A DNA stretch of 58,903 bases from Flavobacterium aquicola (GCF_003385115.1 NZ_QUNI01000018.1:1-58903); one strand, 5' to 3'; counted from the first letter of the stretch, positions 25,384 to 34,709 are shown. Translations and numbers: made by a program. The notes: a model not told the origin generated them from the letters alone.

Positions 25384-26313
25384 TTATTTTAATACAAAAC
25401 TGCTTTCATCAACCAAGTTTTCTCCGTCATAAATATTAACGTAATAAGTCCCTTTTGCAAAATTCTTACCCATTATATTTTCCGACACCCTAACCATTTT
25501 ATTTTCATATCTCACATTAGAAGCCATACTATAAGTTAAACTTTTATACTGATGCGTTCTCATATCGTCGTCACCCAGAATTAAATTTTCACTATTCATA
25601 ACTTGAATATAATAAGTTTTATCAATTGGTTTTGCAATTTCGTTTTTAGCAATCACAAAACTAATATTTATTCCTCCTACTTTATTCGCCTTATCAGTTA
25701 CTATTAAATCTCCCGAACTTTTCAGCCTATATGTAACAATCGAGGTGCCCGAAACTTCTAATTTAGAAAATTTTTCAACTGTATTCTGCAGATCACGTTT
25801 TAAGCCTTCATTCTTTTTTTGAGACTCATTTAAAACTACTTCTGTAATATCTCGCTGTTCTTTTATGTTTGCATTTTGTCTTTTTATTGAAACGTTCTGC
25901 TCTTTTAGCTCCACGTTTTCAACTGTCACCATCGCCAATTTTTCCTGTAATGACTTGACTTGGTCTCTATATTTATCAATAGCAATCTGATCTCCTTTAG
26001 ACGCAACTAAATCAGTCATCAATTTAATTACCTTATCTCTTTCCTGAATTAACTCGAAGGACATTGTTTTATTTTCTAAAATAATCTCATCATAGGTCTT
26101 TTTCAGATCTTTAAGTTCTTGCAAAATCATATTTTTTTCACGCTCATTTTCTGTTAAAACTCGCTTGATCTTTTTTGATTTTGAAACGGGCTCAGTTTCT
26201 GATTCATTTTCCATGCCGATCGAATAATAGAGAACACCGGATGATAGCAGTGCTATAGCGCAAAACGATATCAAGATAACTTTTAGAAGGGGGGATTTGG
26301 CTTGATTTTTCAA
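25384..26313 (-). CDS. Membrane-anchored coiled-coil protein of unknown function
   Basis: The 309-residue protein has a short cytoplasmic N-terminus, one membrane helix (about residues 11-29) and a long charged coiled coil (about residues 53-195; for example ENVELKEQNVSIKRQNANIK). A beta-rich C-terminal domain follows (about residues 200-309; SGTSIVTYRLKSSGDL, KTYYIQVMNSEN, GTYYVNIYDGENLV). The layout suggests a periplasmic domain held away from the inner membrane by the coil. No family could be named. Upstream are about 450 AT-rich bases without another gene. Confidence 0.75.
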   Translation of the reverse strand: MKNQAKSPLLKVILISFCAIALLSSGVLYYSIGMENESETEPVSKSKKIKRVLTENEREKNMILQELKDLKKTYDEIILENKTMSFELIQERDKVIKLMTDLVASKGDQIAIDKYRDQVKSLQEKLAMVTVENVELKEQNVSIKRQNANIKEQRDITEVVLNESQKKNEGLKRDLQNTVEKFSKLEVSGTSIVTYRLKSSGDLIVTDKANKVGGINISFVIAKNEIAKPIDKTYYIQVMNSENLILGDDDMRTHQYKSLTYSMASNVRYENKMVRVSENIMGKNFAKGTYYVNIYDGENLVDESSFVLK

Positions 26314-26762
26314 ATTAATAAATTTTGTGGTATTTGCAATTAATTTTGTTTATTGTAAAGGTAAATACTTTAACAATAATTTGATACTAAAAATGATGCA
26401 AAACCGACATTTATTGTCATAAAAACGTTTAAAAGCAAATATAACATGCTGATAATACAAAAAAATAAGGAAATTATAAGAAAATTTAACGAAATCTGTA
26501 TGAATTTCATTTATTTACTATAATTCAGAATTAATATTAGAAAAGTTAATTTACAATCTATATATCAACACATTAGCAAAAATAAATTTTGTAAAATTAT
26601 TTGATGATTGAAATCGTATTTTTTTATTTTATCCTTTAAAAAAATATTTTATGCAAAAAACGCATGTGTTGTAAATTTATTAGATAACTGCCTTAGCTTC
26701 ATACAATAAAAAAACCTCAAACATATTTATGCTTGAGGTTTTATCATAATATTAAAATAAAT
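26314..26762. other. AT-rich intergenic region with folD terminator
   Basis: No gene was found in these 449 bases. AAAACCTCAA (26711-26720) pairs with TTGAGGTTTT (26733-26742) and, read on the minus strand, is followed by a T-run, giving a good terminator for folD. The rest is AT-rich and probably holds the promoter of the coiled-coil gene, but no TAnnTTTG box was recognised. Confidence 0.7.
26708..26745 (-). terminator. Terminator of folD
   Basis: A 10-bp perfect stem (26711-26720 with 26733-26742) is followed, in the minus direction, by a run of Ts. It lies 17 bases after the folD stop. Confidence 0.88.
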
Positions 26763-27644
26763 TTATTTTTGCATTCTCATTTCTCTTGCCAAAAGCGTAT
26801 TTTTTAAAAGCATGGCAATAGTCATTGGTCCGACACCTCCTGGAACCGGAGTAATGAAAGAAGATTTCTTGCTTACGCCGTCAAAATCAACATCGCCTGT
26901 AATTTTATATCCTTTTGGATTTGAAGCATCGTCAACTCTTGTGATACCAACATCGATTACTACCACCCCGTCTTTCACCATATCAGCTTTTAGATAATTA
27001 GGAACTCCAAGAGCCGTTATTATAATATCAGCATTTTTAGTATACTCCTCAATATTTTTTGTACGGCTATGTGTAAGTGTTACTGTAGAATCTCCCGGAT
27101 ATCCTTTGCGGCTCATCAAAATACTCATTGGTCTTCCCACAATATGGCTGCGTCCAATTACTACAGTATGTTTTCCTGCTGTTTCTACTTTATAACGTTC
27201 CAATAATTCCATTATCCCAAATGGAGTTGCTGGCAAGAATGTCTCCATGTCCAAAGACATTTTTCCAAAATTCGCAGGATGAAAACCATCCACATCTTTA
27301 TCTGGATCAATAGCCATCAGGATTTTTTGCTCATCTATGTGTTTTGGCAAAGGCAGCTGAACAATATAACCATCTAAATTATCATCTTCATTTAACTCTT
27401 TTATTTTTTCCAATAAATCTGATTCGGTAATCGTTTCCGGCAAAGCTACTAAGGTGGATTCAAAACCAATTTGCTGACAAGATTTTACCTTACTACCAAC
27501 ATAAGTCAAACTAGCTCCGTTATTTCCAACGATAACTGCAGCTAAATGAGGGACTTTTTGCCCATCAGCTTTCATTTTTTGAACTGTAGCAGCAATCTCG
27601 TTTTTAATATCTTCTGATGTTTTTTTTCCGTCTAGTATTTGCAT
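26763..27644 (-). CDS. folD: Methylenetetrahydrofolate dehydrogenase / cyclohydrolase
   Basis: FolD interconverts 5,10-methylene- and 10-formyl-tetrahydrofolate. The 293-residue length is standard. Motifs are the substrate-binding YVGSKVKSCQQIGF with the catalytic lysine, DGYIVQLPLPKHID, the DKDVDGFHP loop, the NADP-binding VVIGRSHIVGRPMS, and TPVPGGVGPMTIAML near the C-terminus. It is cytoplasmic. ffh lies upstream on the same strand, with 142 bases between. Confidence 0.97.
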   Translation of the reverse strand: MQILDGKKTSEDIKNEIAATVQKMKADGQKVPHLAAVIVGNNGASLTYVGSKVKSCQQIGFESTLVALPETITESDLLEKIKELNEDDNLDGYIVQLPLPKHIDEQKILMAIDPDKDVDGFHPANFGKMSLDMETFLPATPFGIMELLERYKVETAGKHTVVIGRSHIVGRPMSILMSRKGYPGDSTVTLTHSRTKNIEEYTKNADIIITALGVPNYLKADMVKDGVVVIDVGITRVDDASNPKGYKITGDVDFDGVSKKSSFITPVPGGVGPMTIAMLLKNTLLAREMRMQK

Positions 27645-27660
27645 TTTTTAAAAAGTTAAA

Positions 27661-27780
27661 TGTTTGAAGCTTAAAGTTTCGGATAAAAGGTGAAACTCAA
27701 GTTATATAATTATTCTTTGTTCAATTTAAAAAATTTAAGGTCTAAAATTCCAATTCATTTGAAACTTTAAACCTTAAACT
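27661..27780. repeat. Imperfect inverted repeat between folD and ffh
   Basis: Bases 27661-27680 and 27761-27780 are inverted repeats (16 of 20 positions, including a perfect 10-bp block TTAAAGTTTC/GAAACTTTAA) separated by 80 bases. No function can be assigned; it may be the remains of a small mobile repeat. Confidence 0.4.
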
Positions 27781-27786
27781 ATTTTA

Positions 27787-29148
27787 TTATCTGATTCCAG
27801 GCATACCTCCAGGCATTCCGCCTTTCATTCCGCCCATCATTTTCATTAAATTTTTTCCGCCTGGCCCCTGCATCATCTTCATCATCTTGCTCATTTGCTC
27901 AAACTGCTTCATCAATTGATTTACCTGCTCCACTTTTGTCCCAGAACCTTTGGCAATTCTTGCTTTTCTTTTCACATCAATTATTGCAGGCTTGCTTCTT
28001 TCAATTGGAGTCATCGAATGAATAATTGCTTCAATATGTTTGAAGGCATCATCTTCGATTTCAATATCTTTCATGGCTTTGGAAGCACCAGGTATCATTC
28101 CTACCAAGTCTTTCATATTACCCATTTTCTTCACTTGCTGAATCTGCGACAGGAAATCATCAAAACCAAATTCATTTTTAGCGATTTTCTTTTGGATTTT
28201 TCGGGCTTCTTCTTCGTCATACTGCTCCTGCGCTCTCTCTACCAAAGACACAACGTCTCCCATACCAAGTATACGCTCAGCCATACGATTTGGATAGAAA
28301 ACATCAATCGCATCCATTTTCTCGCCTGTACCAACAAATTTAATTGGTTTGTTTACAACAGATTTAATCGAAATCGCAGCTCCACCACGAGTATCACCAT
28401 CTAATTTCGTCAAGATGACTCCATCAAAATTCAAGATATCGTTAAAAGCTTTAGCAGTATTCACGGCATCCTGACCTGTCATAGCATCTACAACAAATAA
28501 GGTTTCCTGTGGTTGGATAGCTTTGTGAACTTTCTCAATTTCGTCCATCATTTCCTTATCGACAGCAAGACGACCAGCTGTATCTACAATTACGACATTG
28601 AATCCATTAGCTTTTGCATGTTTAATAGCGTTTTGTGCAATTTCAACAGGGTTTTTATTTTCCGGCTCAGAATAAACCTCAACACCTATTGAATCCCCAA
28701 CAACATATAATTGCTGAATTGCCGCAGGACGATAAATATCACAGGCAACCAAAAGTGGTTTTTTATTCTTTTTTGTTTGAAGAAAATTAGCCAGTTTACC
28801 AGAAAAAGTAGTCTTCCCAGAACCTTGTAATCCTGACATCAATATTACCGATGGATTTCCAGAAAGATTAACTCCTGCAACATCTCCACCCATCAATTCA
28901 GTAAGCTCATCTTTGACCAGCTTTACCAATAACTGCCCCGGCTGCAATGTTGTCAATACATCCTGACCAATTGCTTTTTCTTTTACTTTGGTTGTAAAAT
29001 CTTTGGCAATTTTAAAATTGACATCGGCATCAAGTAAAGCACGACGAACTTCTTTTAAAGTTTCAGCTACATTTACTTCTGTGATTTTTCCGTGTCCTTT
29101 TAATATATGAAAGGCTTTGTCTAGTTTATCGCTTAAATTATCGAACAT
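27787..29148 (-). CDS. ffh: Signal recognition particle protein Ffh
   Basis: Ffh binds signal sequences on the ribosome with the 4.5S RNA and docks with FtsY to deliver membrane proteins. The 453-residue protein has the N domain (residues 1-90), a G domain with GLQGSGKTTFSGK (G1), DTAGRLAVD (G3), TKLDGDTRGGAA (G4 region), and a methionine-rich M domain (about residues 300-453). The tail is MMQGPGGKNLMKMM followed by repeated GGM units. The minus-strand -7 box TAAATTTG is at 29175-29182. Confidence 0.97.
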   Translation of the reverse strand: MFDNLSDKLDKAFHILKGHGKITEVNVAETLKEVRRALLDADVNFKIAKDFTTKVKEKAIGQDVLTTLQPGQLLVKLVKDELTELMGGDVAGVNLSGNPSVILMSGLQGSGKTTFSGKLANFLQTKKNKKPLLVACDIYRPAAIQQLYVVGDSIGVEVYSEPENKNPVEIAQNAIKHAKANGFNVVIVDTAGRLAVDKEMMDEIEKVHKAIQPQETLFVVDAMTGQDAVNTAKAFNDILNFDGVILTKLDGDTRGGAAISIKSVVNKPIKFVGTGEKMDAIDVFYPNRMAERILGMGDVVSLVERAQEQYDEEEARKIQKKIAKNEFGFDDFLSQIQQVKKMGNMKDLVGMIPGASKAMKDIEIEDDAFKHIEAIIHSMTPIERSKPAIIDVKRKARIAKGSGTKVEQVNQLMKQFEQMSKMMKMMQGPGGKNLMKMMGGMKGGMPGGMPGIR

Positions 29149-29754
29149 AATTATATTTCTCTTTTATTAAGGCGCAAATTTAATGATTTGATATTGAAGT
29201 TTAAATAGTATTAGAAATAAAAAATCAATTGTTTTGAAAATTAAATTAAAAACGAGCACCCGTATATTATTTTGAATCAGAAAGATTTGTCATTTTGGAA
29301 TCAGCCTGCCTATTTTTCAACTATAATTTTATAAATCTCCGAATTACTATTATTAATGAGTTAAAAAGGCGGCAGGTTCTTACCCAGATTTATGGAAATC
29401 CGACCTAAAAACATACATTTTAAGCTCTCCTATTCTACTTCTTTCTAAAATTCCTTAATGGACAATTTTGTCGGATTTTTTGCATTTTTAACACCAATTT
29501 AATTCAAACGTTTTCGTTTAATCGACTGTTTCGAGAAAGAGTAATTTAAAAATAATTAGTTTTGTTAAAATATTAAATATAATTCAATTTAAAAAGATAA
29601 AAAACGTTATAGAATTGAAGATTTATAAAAAAAATTGTCTTTTTTTGTAAATTTGACAACAAAATATTTTGTCGATCGAAAAATAGTTAGTACTTTTATC
29701 CTAACAAAAAAGGTTAAAAAACACAAAAATATAACATAAAAAATAAAAAAAATC
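29149..29754. other. 606-base intergenic region with block shared by the 35161 paralog
   Basis: No gene was found here. Besides the ffh promoter, the right half shares ordered blocks with the region upstream of 35161: CAAACGTTTTCGT at 29505-29517 (compare 34910-34922) and GTTAAAATATTAAATATAAT from 29564 (compare 34969). The spacing between the two blocks is 59 bases in both places, and the second block lies 191 and 192 bases before the respective start codons. Confidence 0.75.
29175..29182 (-). promoter_or_regulatory. -7 box (TAAATTTG) for ffh
   Basis: On the minus strand this reads TAAATTTG, matching TAnnTTTG, 26 bases upstream of the ffh ATG. Confidence 0.65.
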
Positions 29755-30306
29755 ATGAGAACAATTATCACCTTCGCACTATGTTTGAGTTTGTTTACAG
29801 CTTCATATTCACAAGATAAAAAAGCGAATAAAAACTCAGAAACAAAAATTGAAGAATTACCTGAAGTAGTAGTATCATCAATTAAAAATGATTTTGCTAA
29901 ATACATCCCAGACAATAATCCAGATGTAATTGTCAGAAAAACTCAAAATGAATTTGTTGCTTATACAGTGGATGAAGATTACAAGGATTTTGACACTTAT
30001 TTAGTGACTTTAAAAAATTCTAAAGGTTCCTTAATAGCAACTTACAATCAAAAAGGAATGCTTATGTCTGTTGAAGAAAAATATGTTAATGTGGAATTGC
30101 CAAGAGAACTTATGAAAACGGTTTACCTTGCTTATCCTGAGTGGACAGTTACTCGAAGTAAATTTGTATATTCTCAAGAAAAAGGACAAATATTGAAAAA
30201 AGCATACCTTTTGAAACTTCAAAAAAACAACAAAACTCAAAACATATTAGTAAGTTCAATAGGAGAGATTAAAATAGCCAACTTAGAAGAATTAGCAATG
30301 AATTAA
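29755..30306 (+). CDS. Small secreted protein, paralog of the 35161 gene
   Basis: The 183-residue protein has a signal peptide (residues 1-19, MRTIITFALCLSLFTASYS) and a mature beta-rich domain. It shares with the second paralog the segments KYIPDNNPD, TQNEF, FDTYLVTL, IATYNQKG, EKYVNVELPRE, YPEWTVT, SKFVYSQ and ELAMN. The pattern resembles PepSY-like periplasmic proteins of Bacteroidetes, but that assignment is tentative. It is monocistronic, with its own terminator. The conserved long upstream region suggests the two genes arose by duplication including regulatory sequence. Confidence 0.75.
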   Translation: MRTIITFALCLSLFTASYSQDKKANKNSETKIEELPEVVVSSIKNDFAKYIPDNNPDVIVRKTQNEFVAYTVDEDYKDFDTYLVTLKNSKGSLIATYNQKGMLMSVEEKYVNVELPRELMKTVYLAYPEWTVTRSKFVYSQEKGQILKKAYLLKLQKNNKTQNILVSSIGEIKIANLEELAMN

Positions 30307-30359
30307 AAATTGCTGTAAATCAAGAAACTTAAAAAAACCAACTAACCTTTATTAACCAA

Positions 30360-30406
30360 AAGGAGAGACCGTCAATACCTTGAGACGATCTCTCCTTATT
30401 TTTTTT
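30360..30406 (+). terminator. Terminator of the 29755 gene
   Basis: AAGGAGAGAccGTC (30360-30373) pairs with GACgaTCTCTCCTT (30384-30397) and is followed by a T-run. Confidence 0.92.
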
Positions 30407-30465
30407 ACATAAAAAGATTCTAATTCAATTTTATTAAAAACGGCTAGGATTCTGTGGCCAGTATA

Positions 30466-30497
30466 TCAAAAAAAAGGCTGTCTTTTAGAACAGCCTC
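30466..30497 (-). terminator. Terminator of the HmuY-receptor operon
   Basis: AGGCTGT (30475-30481) pairs with ACAGCCT (30490-30496); the minus strand continues into a T-run. It lies about 45 bases after the HmuY-like stop codon. Confidence 0.85.
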
Positions 30498-30541
30498 TCT
30501 TCTCCAAAAAAAAAACTAACTAACTTACAAACTAATTCATC

Positions 30542-31171
30542 TTAAAATGTTGTCGTGCTATTCGCTTGATATGCAAAATTAAAAGTATAATAAGGCGACA
30601 AAGATGTGGCATCTGGTGTTGCAGGCGCATCTTTATAATAACTTAAGATTTCGAATTTTGCATACTTGCCATCATGCGTTTTTACAACAAATACTTTTCC
30701 AGCAATAGCCGAAATAATGTGTGTCGTTGAATTATACGAATACCAACCATTTCCGCTTCCTGTAGGAATTGCATAAGCTGAAGCACCATCTGCTTTAAAA
30801 GTAGTTGCTACTGGAAATGTTGTTACACTAGCAAATGTTCCAGAAACAGAACTTACTGATCCTGATCCTGTTCTCGCTGGTTCACCTGCATCGGCAGCAT
30901 TGTATTTAGCTCCTCCATTTACAATAATTGCGGTCCCACGAAAAGCAATATCCCAATTATCATTAGTTACCACTTTGTTTTCAGAGAAACTGAATTTTGT
31001 AAATTCACCGCCAACTGGCTGTCCCTGTCCGCCTGTCTGAGGTGCAGAAAGATTAGAAACTTTTTGAGTTACAACAGCCGGTGTTGTTTCATTATTATCA
31101 TCATCATTACTGCAAGATGTGATAAAAAGTATTAATGCTAAAATCGAAAGTTTTAAAAAATTTGTTTTCAT
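30542..31171 (-). CDS. HmuY-like heme-binding lipoprotein
   Basis: HmuY proteins are surface or periplasmic lipoproteins that capture heme and pass it to a TonB receptor. The 209-residue protein has a lipoprotein signal with the lipobox LFITSC (Cys20), then an acidic Asp/Glu/Thr linker. The HmuY fold is supported by FTKFSFSENKVVTNDNWDIAFRG early in the mature part and a C-terminal KYAKFEILSYYKDAP...YYTFNFAYQ segment, both typical of the family. The two histidine ligands of Porphyromonas HmuY cannot be placed with confidence. It follows the receptor gene by 27 bases in one operon. Confidence 0.88.
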   Translation of the reverse strand: MKTNFLKLSILALILFITSCSNDDDNNETTPAVVTQKVSNLSAPQTGGQGQPVGGEFTKFSFSENKVVTNDNWDIAFRGTAIIVNGGAKYNAADAGEPARTGSGSVSSVSGTFASVTTFPVATTFKADGASAYAIPTGSGNGWYSYNSTTHIISAIAGKVFVVKTHDGKYAKFEILSYYKDAPATPDATSLSPYYTFNFAYQANSTTTF

Positions 31172-31198
31172 TGTAAAAGTGTTTAAAATAAAGGTTGA

Positions 31199-33265
31199 TT
31201 AAAAATTATATTGAATTCGTGCAAAAAGCTGTCTTCCGGAAAGGTTTGGAATTTGACTCGGATCGGTATAATCAAGTAAATTGTTGGCTCCAGCCTGAAA
31301 TAATATTTTGTCTGTTATGCATTTTGAAACCGATAAGTTGGCCGTAAAATAATCATCTACAAAAGTGTCGTATTTGTCCAAGATTTGATTTCCATTGGTG
31401 TCATACAAACCGTATTTGCTTCGGTAAAAAACACGCAGATTGATGTCGGTTTTTATTTTCGGGATTGTGTAAGCAAATTTGATATTGGCAGTATGTTTTG
31501 AACGATTATACAATCCGAAATAATCCGATTTATTGATTTTAATGGTTTGCAGTTCGGAGTTTCGTATGTATTGATAATTCTCAAAATTATCGACAACCGA
31601 TTTGTCTTTCGCAGTCAAATATTGATAACTTAATGACACTGAAAATTCATTGGTAAAATTATAAGCCGAATTAAATTCTAACCCATAAGTAAAGACTTCG
31701 CTGACATTGAAATAACTAAAAACGTTCTGACTATTCGTTTTTTGAGCTACTACTCTCGTATCAATCAAATTACTTATCGAATTGTAAAAAGCATTTGCAT
31801 CTATTTTCAGTTTGTTTCTTTTGAAAAATGTTCCAAAGTTGACATTAATTGCACTTTCGGCTTCCAATGGAGTATCAAAATTAATTCCATCTACTCTTTT
31901 CAAAATTTGACCTTCAGCATCCAATTGATTCAAACGATCTTCGGCAACATTATAACCCAAAACGGTATATCCAACAGAAGGATTCGAAAAATCAAAATAC
32001 AACTGGCGGAAATCGGGTGCTTTGTAACCGTAACCAACAGATCCTTTTAGAGAAAAATCAGAATTAATTTTATAATTTACGGCTAATTTTGGACTAAACT
32101 GAGATGCGTATTCACTGTGATTATCATATCGAAATCCCGCAAGAATATTCCACTTTTCGCTTGGATTCCAATCGTATTGAACAAAAACATATTCAGAAGT
32201 AAATTCTACATTTTTACTAAAATAGGTTCTATCCAAAGTTTCATAATTCATCCCAACTCCTGCCGTTAGTTTGTTATTTTTTATCGAAAAAGTTGTTCTG
32301 ACTTCAGGTCGAAAAAGCCATTGATTATAGTAGGCTTTATCATAAAGCACATCGTTCTCATCATTCAAAAACGAATCATTTTTATAATTGGTAGCATATA
32401 ATTCATATTCAGAATAAAATTTAGAATTCCATTTGTGTTCCAATTTTACTTGGGAATTCCATTCATTTTCTGTGGCATCGCCTTTGTAATTTCCAGCATC
32501 AATTATAGCAACGTTATCCATCTTCTGGTTATAGAAACGATTGCTCACAATTAGTTTTAGATTTTCTGAAAAATCATAATATAATTTGGGCTGAATGGTG
32601 TAATTATAAAAATTTTCAAGATTTTTTAAAGGAGTACTTTTATCTAAATCATATCCATCTGACGAATAATAATTGGCGAATAAATTAGCCGAAAACTTTT
32701 TCTTTTTCCATAGAAAATTAGCATTAGCATCATTGGTATTGAAAGTTGCATATCTATAAGAAAGACTGCCCGAAAATATGTCTTTTTTCGGTTTTTTTGT
32801 AATTACATTAATCACACCGCCCATGGCTTCGGAACCATACAAAGCAGATGAAGCACCTTTTACAATCTCGATTCTTTCAATATTTCCAACAGAAACTCTT
32901 GACAAATCCAGAACTCCGGCACTTCTTCCTACCAAAGGCACACCATCAATCAAAACCATAGTGTAAGCCGAATCTAAACCCTGCATCTGAATTCCTTCAA
33001 AACCACTTTCATCCGGAATCAGGATAATTCCAGTTTGCTCGCTTAAAATTTCGTTTAATCTTGTTACACCTGTCTTGGCAATTTCAGCAGATGTAATTAT
33101 GGTCATCGGTAACGGCAATGACGAAAGAACTCTCTCTGTTCTTGTTCCTGTAACCACCATAACCTCTAACAATTCATTAGTTTGAATACTATCTTTTTTC
33201 TTTTCTTGGGCGAAAGAAATTTGATAAAAAAGGAGAGTAGAAAAAAGAGTAATTCTATATTTCAT
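31199..33265 (-). CDS. TonB-dependent outer-membrane receptor, probable heme receptor
   Basis: The 688-residue protein has a signal peptide (about residues 1-19, ending FAQ), a TonB box-like segment, a plug domain (about residues 35-150, with VVTGTRTERVLSSLPLPMTI, GVTRLNEILSEQ, IEIVKGASSALYGSEAMGGV) and a 22-strand barrel ending in FARIQYNF with a terminal phenylalanine. Heme as the substrate is inferred from the HmuY-like gene in the same operon. A palindrome between the divergent promoters upstream suggests iron control. Confidence 0.9.
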   Translation of the reverse strand: MKYRITLFSTLLFYQISFAQEKKKDSIQTNELLEVMVVTGTRTERVLSSLPLPMTIITSAEIAKTGVTRLNEILSEQTGIILIPDESGFEGIQMQGLDSAYTMVLIDGVPLVGRSAGVLDLSRVSVGNIERIEIVKGASSALYGSEAMGGVINVITKKPKKDIFSGSLSYRYATFNTNDANANFLWKKKKFSANLFANYYSSDGYDLDKSTPLKNLENFYNYTIQPKLYYDFSENLKLIVSNRFYNQKMDNVAIIDAGNYKGDATENEWNSQVKLEHKWNSKFYSEYELYATNYKNDSFLNDENDVLYDKAYYNQWLFRPEVRTTFSIKNNKLTAGVGMNYETLDRTYFSKNVEFTSEYVFVQYDWNPSEKWNILAGFRYDNHSEYASQFSPKLAVNYKINSDFSLKGSVGYGYKAPDFRQLYFDFSNPSVGYTVLGYNVAEDRLNQLDAEGQILKRVDGINFDTPLEAESAINVNFGTFFKRNKLKIDANAFYNSISNLIDTRVVAQKTNSQNVFSYFNVSEVFTYGLEFNSAYNFTNEFSVSLSYQYLTAKDKSVVDNFENYQYIRNSELQTIKINKSDYFGLYNRSKHTANIKFAYTIPKIKTDINLRVFYRSKYGLYDTNGNQILDKYDTFVDDYFTANLSVSKCITDKILFQAGANNLLDYTDPSQIPNLSGRQLFARIQYNF

Positions 33266-33293
33266 TATTTTTATTTAGTCTTAATAATCAATG

Positions 33294-33301
33294 CAAATAT
33301 A
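33294..33301 (-). promoter_or_regulatory. -7 box (TATATTTG) for the heme receptor operon
   Basis: On the minus strand this reads TATATTTG, 28 bases before the receptor ATG. It faces away from the plus-strand -7 box at 33334-33341. Confidence 0.65.
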
Positions 33302-33312
33302 TAGTTATTTTT

Positions 33313-33329
33313 ATTTATTCTAAATAAAT
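33313..33329. promoter_or_regulatory. Putative Fur-like operator between divergent heme-locus promoters
   Basis: ATTTATT-CTA-AATAAAT is a palindrome with perfect 7-base arms. It is centred between the two divergent -7 boxes and covers the -33 zone of both. A second related half-site, TATTTAGTCTTAATA, is at 33272-33286. The AT-rich TATTCTAAATA-like pattern and the iron-uptake genes suggest Fur, but the identity of the protein is an inference. Confidence 0.45.
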
Positions 33330-33333
33330 TTAA

Positions 33334-33341
33334 TATATTTG
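33334..33341 (+). promoter_or_regulatory. -7 box (TATATTTG) for the DUF6607 gene
   Basis: TATATTTG fits TAnnTTTG and ends 31 bases before the DUF6607 start codon. Confidence 0.65.
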
Positions 33342-33372
33342 TCAAAATTTTTTTTAAAATAAAAACTCAATT

Positions 33373-34287
33373 ATGATCACAAAAAAGACTTATCTAACAG
33401 TATTAATGGGCATTACAAGCCTTATTGGATTTAGCCAAAACACAAAAAAAGAAGACATCAAAGCAATCAAATCGATGTGTGGCTGTTATGAAGTAAAATT
33501 CAATTTTACCGAAACTTTCAAATATCCAAAGGATTCAGCAAGCTACAAACCATCAGAAACCAAACATGAAACGGCTCTTGAATGGATAGAATTATTGGAA
33601 GACAAACCTAACAAAGTAGTATTACAGCATTTGTTAATTGTTGGAACCGGAGAAAATGACATTGTAAAACACTGGAGACAAGATTGGCTTTATGAAAACA
33701 CCGATTTATATTCTTTTTACAAGGATAATACCTGGAAATTCAACAAACTGACAGCCAAAAACGTAAAAGGACAATGGTCCCAAAAAGTATATCAAGTAGA
33801 TGACAGTCCTCGATACGAAGGTTCTTCCAGCTGGGCTCACATTGACGGGAAAAATTATTGGCTGAATGCCGCAGATGCACCACTTCCAAGAAGAGAACAC
33901 ACTAAACGTAATGATTACAACGTTCTTAAAAGAAGAAACATTCATGAAATCACAGCAACTGGCTGGAATCATGAGCAGGATAATCAAAAGCTGGTAAGAG
34001 ACGAAAGCGGGAAAGACTATTTATTAGCCGAAGAAAAAGGATTTGACGTTTATACCAAAGTGGAAGACAGCAAATGTTTATTGGCACAAAACTGGTGGAA
34101 AAACAATAAAGAAGTTTGGGAAAAAGTGAGAAGCAAATGGGAAAAAGTATATGCAGGCAATAAAGATTTATCGCTTCAGAATAAAGTAAACAAGAAATCG
34201 CTTTTTTCTCTTTTATTTGATTTGAAACCAACTGCAACTCAAGCTGAAGTCGACGCAATCATTGATTCTTTCGTAATCAAATCATAA
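33373..34287 (+). CDS. DUF6607 family secreted protein of the heme locus
   Basis: The 304-residue protein has a signal peptide (about residues 1-21, ending GFSQ). The sequence matches my recollection of the DUF6607 family: MCGCYEVKFNFTETF at the start of the mature part, HWRQDWLYE, GQWSQKVYQVDDSPRYEG, WWKNNKEVWEKVR and a C-terminal ATQAEVDAII segment. It is divergent from the HmuY/receptor operon and shares the palindromic promoter region, so a role linked to heme or iron uptake is likely. The function of the family is unknown. The small DUF6686 gene follows 16 bases later. Confidence 0.82.
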   Translation: MITKKTYLTVLMGITSLIGFSQNTKKEDIKAIKSMCGCYEVKFNFTETFKYPKDSASYKPSETKHETALEWIELLEDKPNKVVLQHLLIVGTGENDIVKHWRQDWLYENTDLYSFYKDNTWKFNKLTAKNVKGQWSQKVYQVDDSPRYEGSSSWAHIDGKNYWLNAADAPLPRREHTKRNDYNVLKRRNIHEITATGWNHEQDNQKLVRDESGKDYLLAEEKGFDVYTKVEDSKCLLAQNWWKNNKEVWEKVRSKWEKVYAGNKDLSLQNKVNKKSLFSLLFDLKPTATQAEVDAIIDSFVIKS

Positions 34288-34303
34288 TTTAAGAATTACG
34301 CTT

Positions 34304-34648
34304 ATGTGCAATCTAAAAGTATTAAACCGGACCTCAAATGGCATTTTGTTATTTTGTCAGCATAGAGAGATGTATCAGCTGCTGTTCAATAATCTGACAT
34401 TTGATTTAAGCGGCATCGAAATGACCAGTTTTGCCAATTATATTGATCAGATTGACATTGATTATTGGGAAAGGGAATATAAATACTCCATTTATGAAAA
34501 GAAAATTCCAATTCCGACTTTACAGTCCAACTTCATCATTCTGCTAAACAGAAAAGAATTGGAGGAATTACGCTTTTTGGTAGATTGTGTCAGTGAAGAT
34601 AGAATTCTAAAACCTATGGAAATCAATTATAAGATAATCTCAAATTGA
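34304..34648 (+). CDS. DUF6686 family small cytoplasmic protein
   Basis: The 114-residue protein begins MCNLKVLNRTSNGILLFCQH and continues FNNLTFDLSGIEMTSFANYI, matching my recollection of the DUF6686 family. It has no signal peptide or membrane helix. Its place 16 bases after the DUF6607 gene, in the same transcript and before a terminator, ties it to the heme locus. Cysteines at residues 2 and 18 with His20 could bind a metal or heme, but that is speculation. Confidence 0.75.
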   Translation: MCNLKVLNRTSNGILLFCQHREMYQLLFNNLTFDLSGIEMTSFANYIDQIDIDYWEREYKYSIYEKKIPIPTLQSNFIILLNRKELEELRFLVDCVSEDRILKPMEINYKIISN

Positions 34649-34671
34649 TTTAGACTGCAGCACATAAAATT

Positions 34672-34709
34672 AATCCGTCCCGTTTTTTATAAAACAGGAC
34701 GGATTTTTT
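34672..34709 (+). terminator. Terminator of the DUF6607-DUF6686 operon
   Basis: AATCCGTCC (34672-34680) pairs with GGACGGATT (34697-34705) around an AT-rich loop that can itself extend the stem, followed by a T-run. Confidence 0.9.

Noticed and set aside
27895..28404. 169-residue plus-strand open frame
   Set aside because: It is wholly antisense to ffh, whose protein is fully conserved; the His/Phe-rich translation is a shadow.
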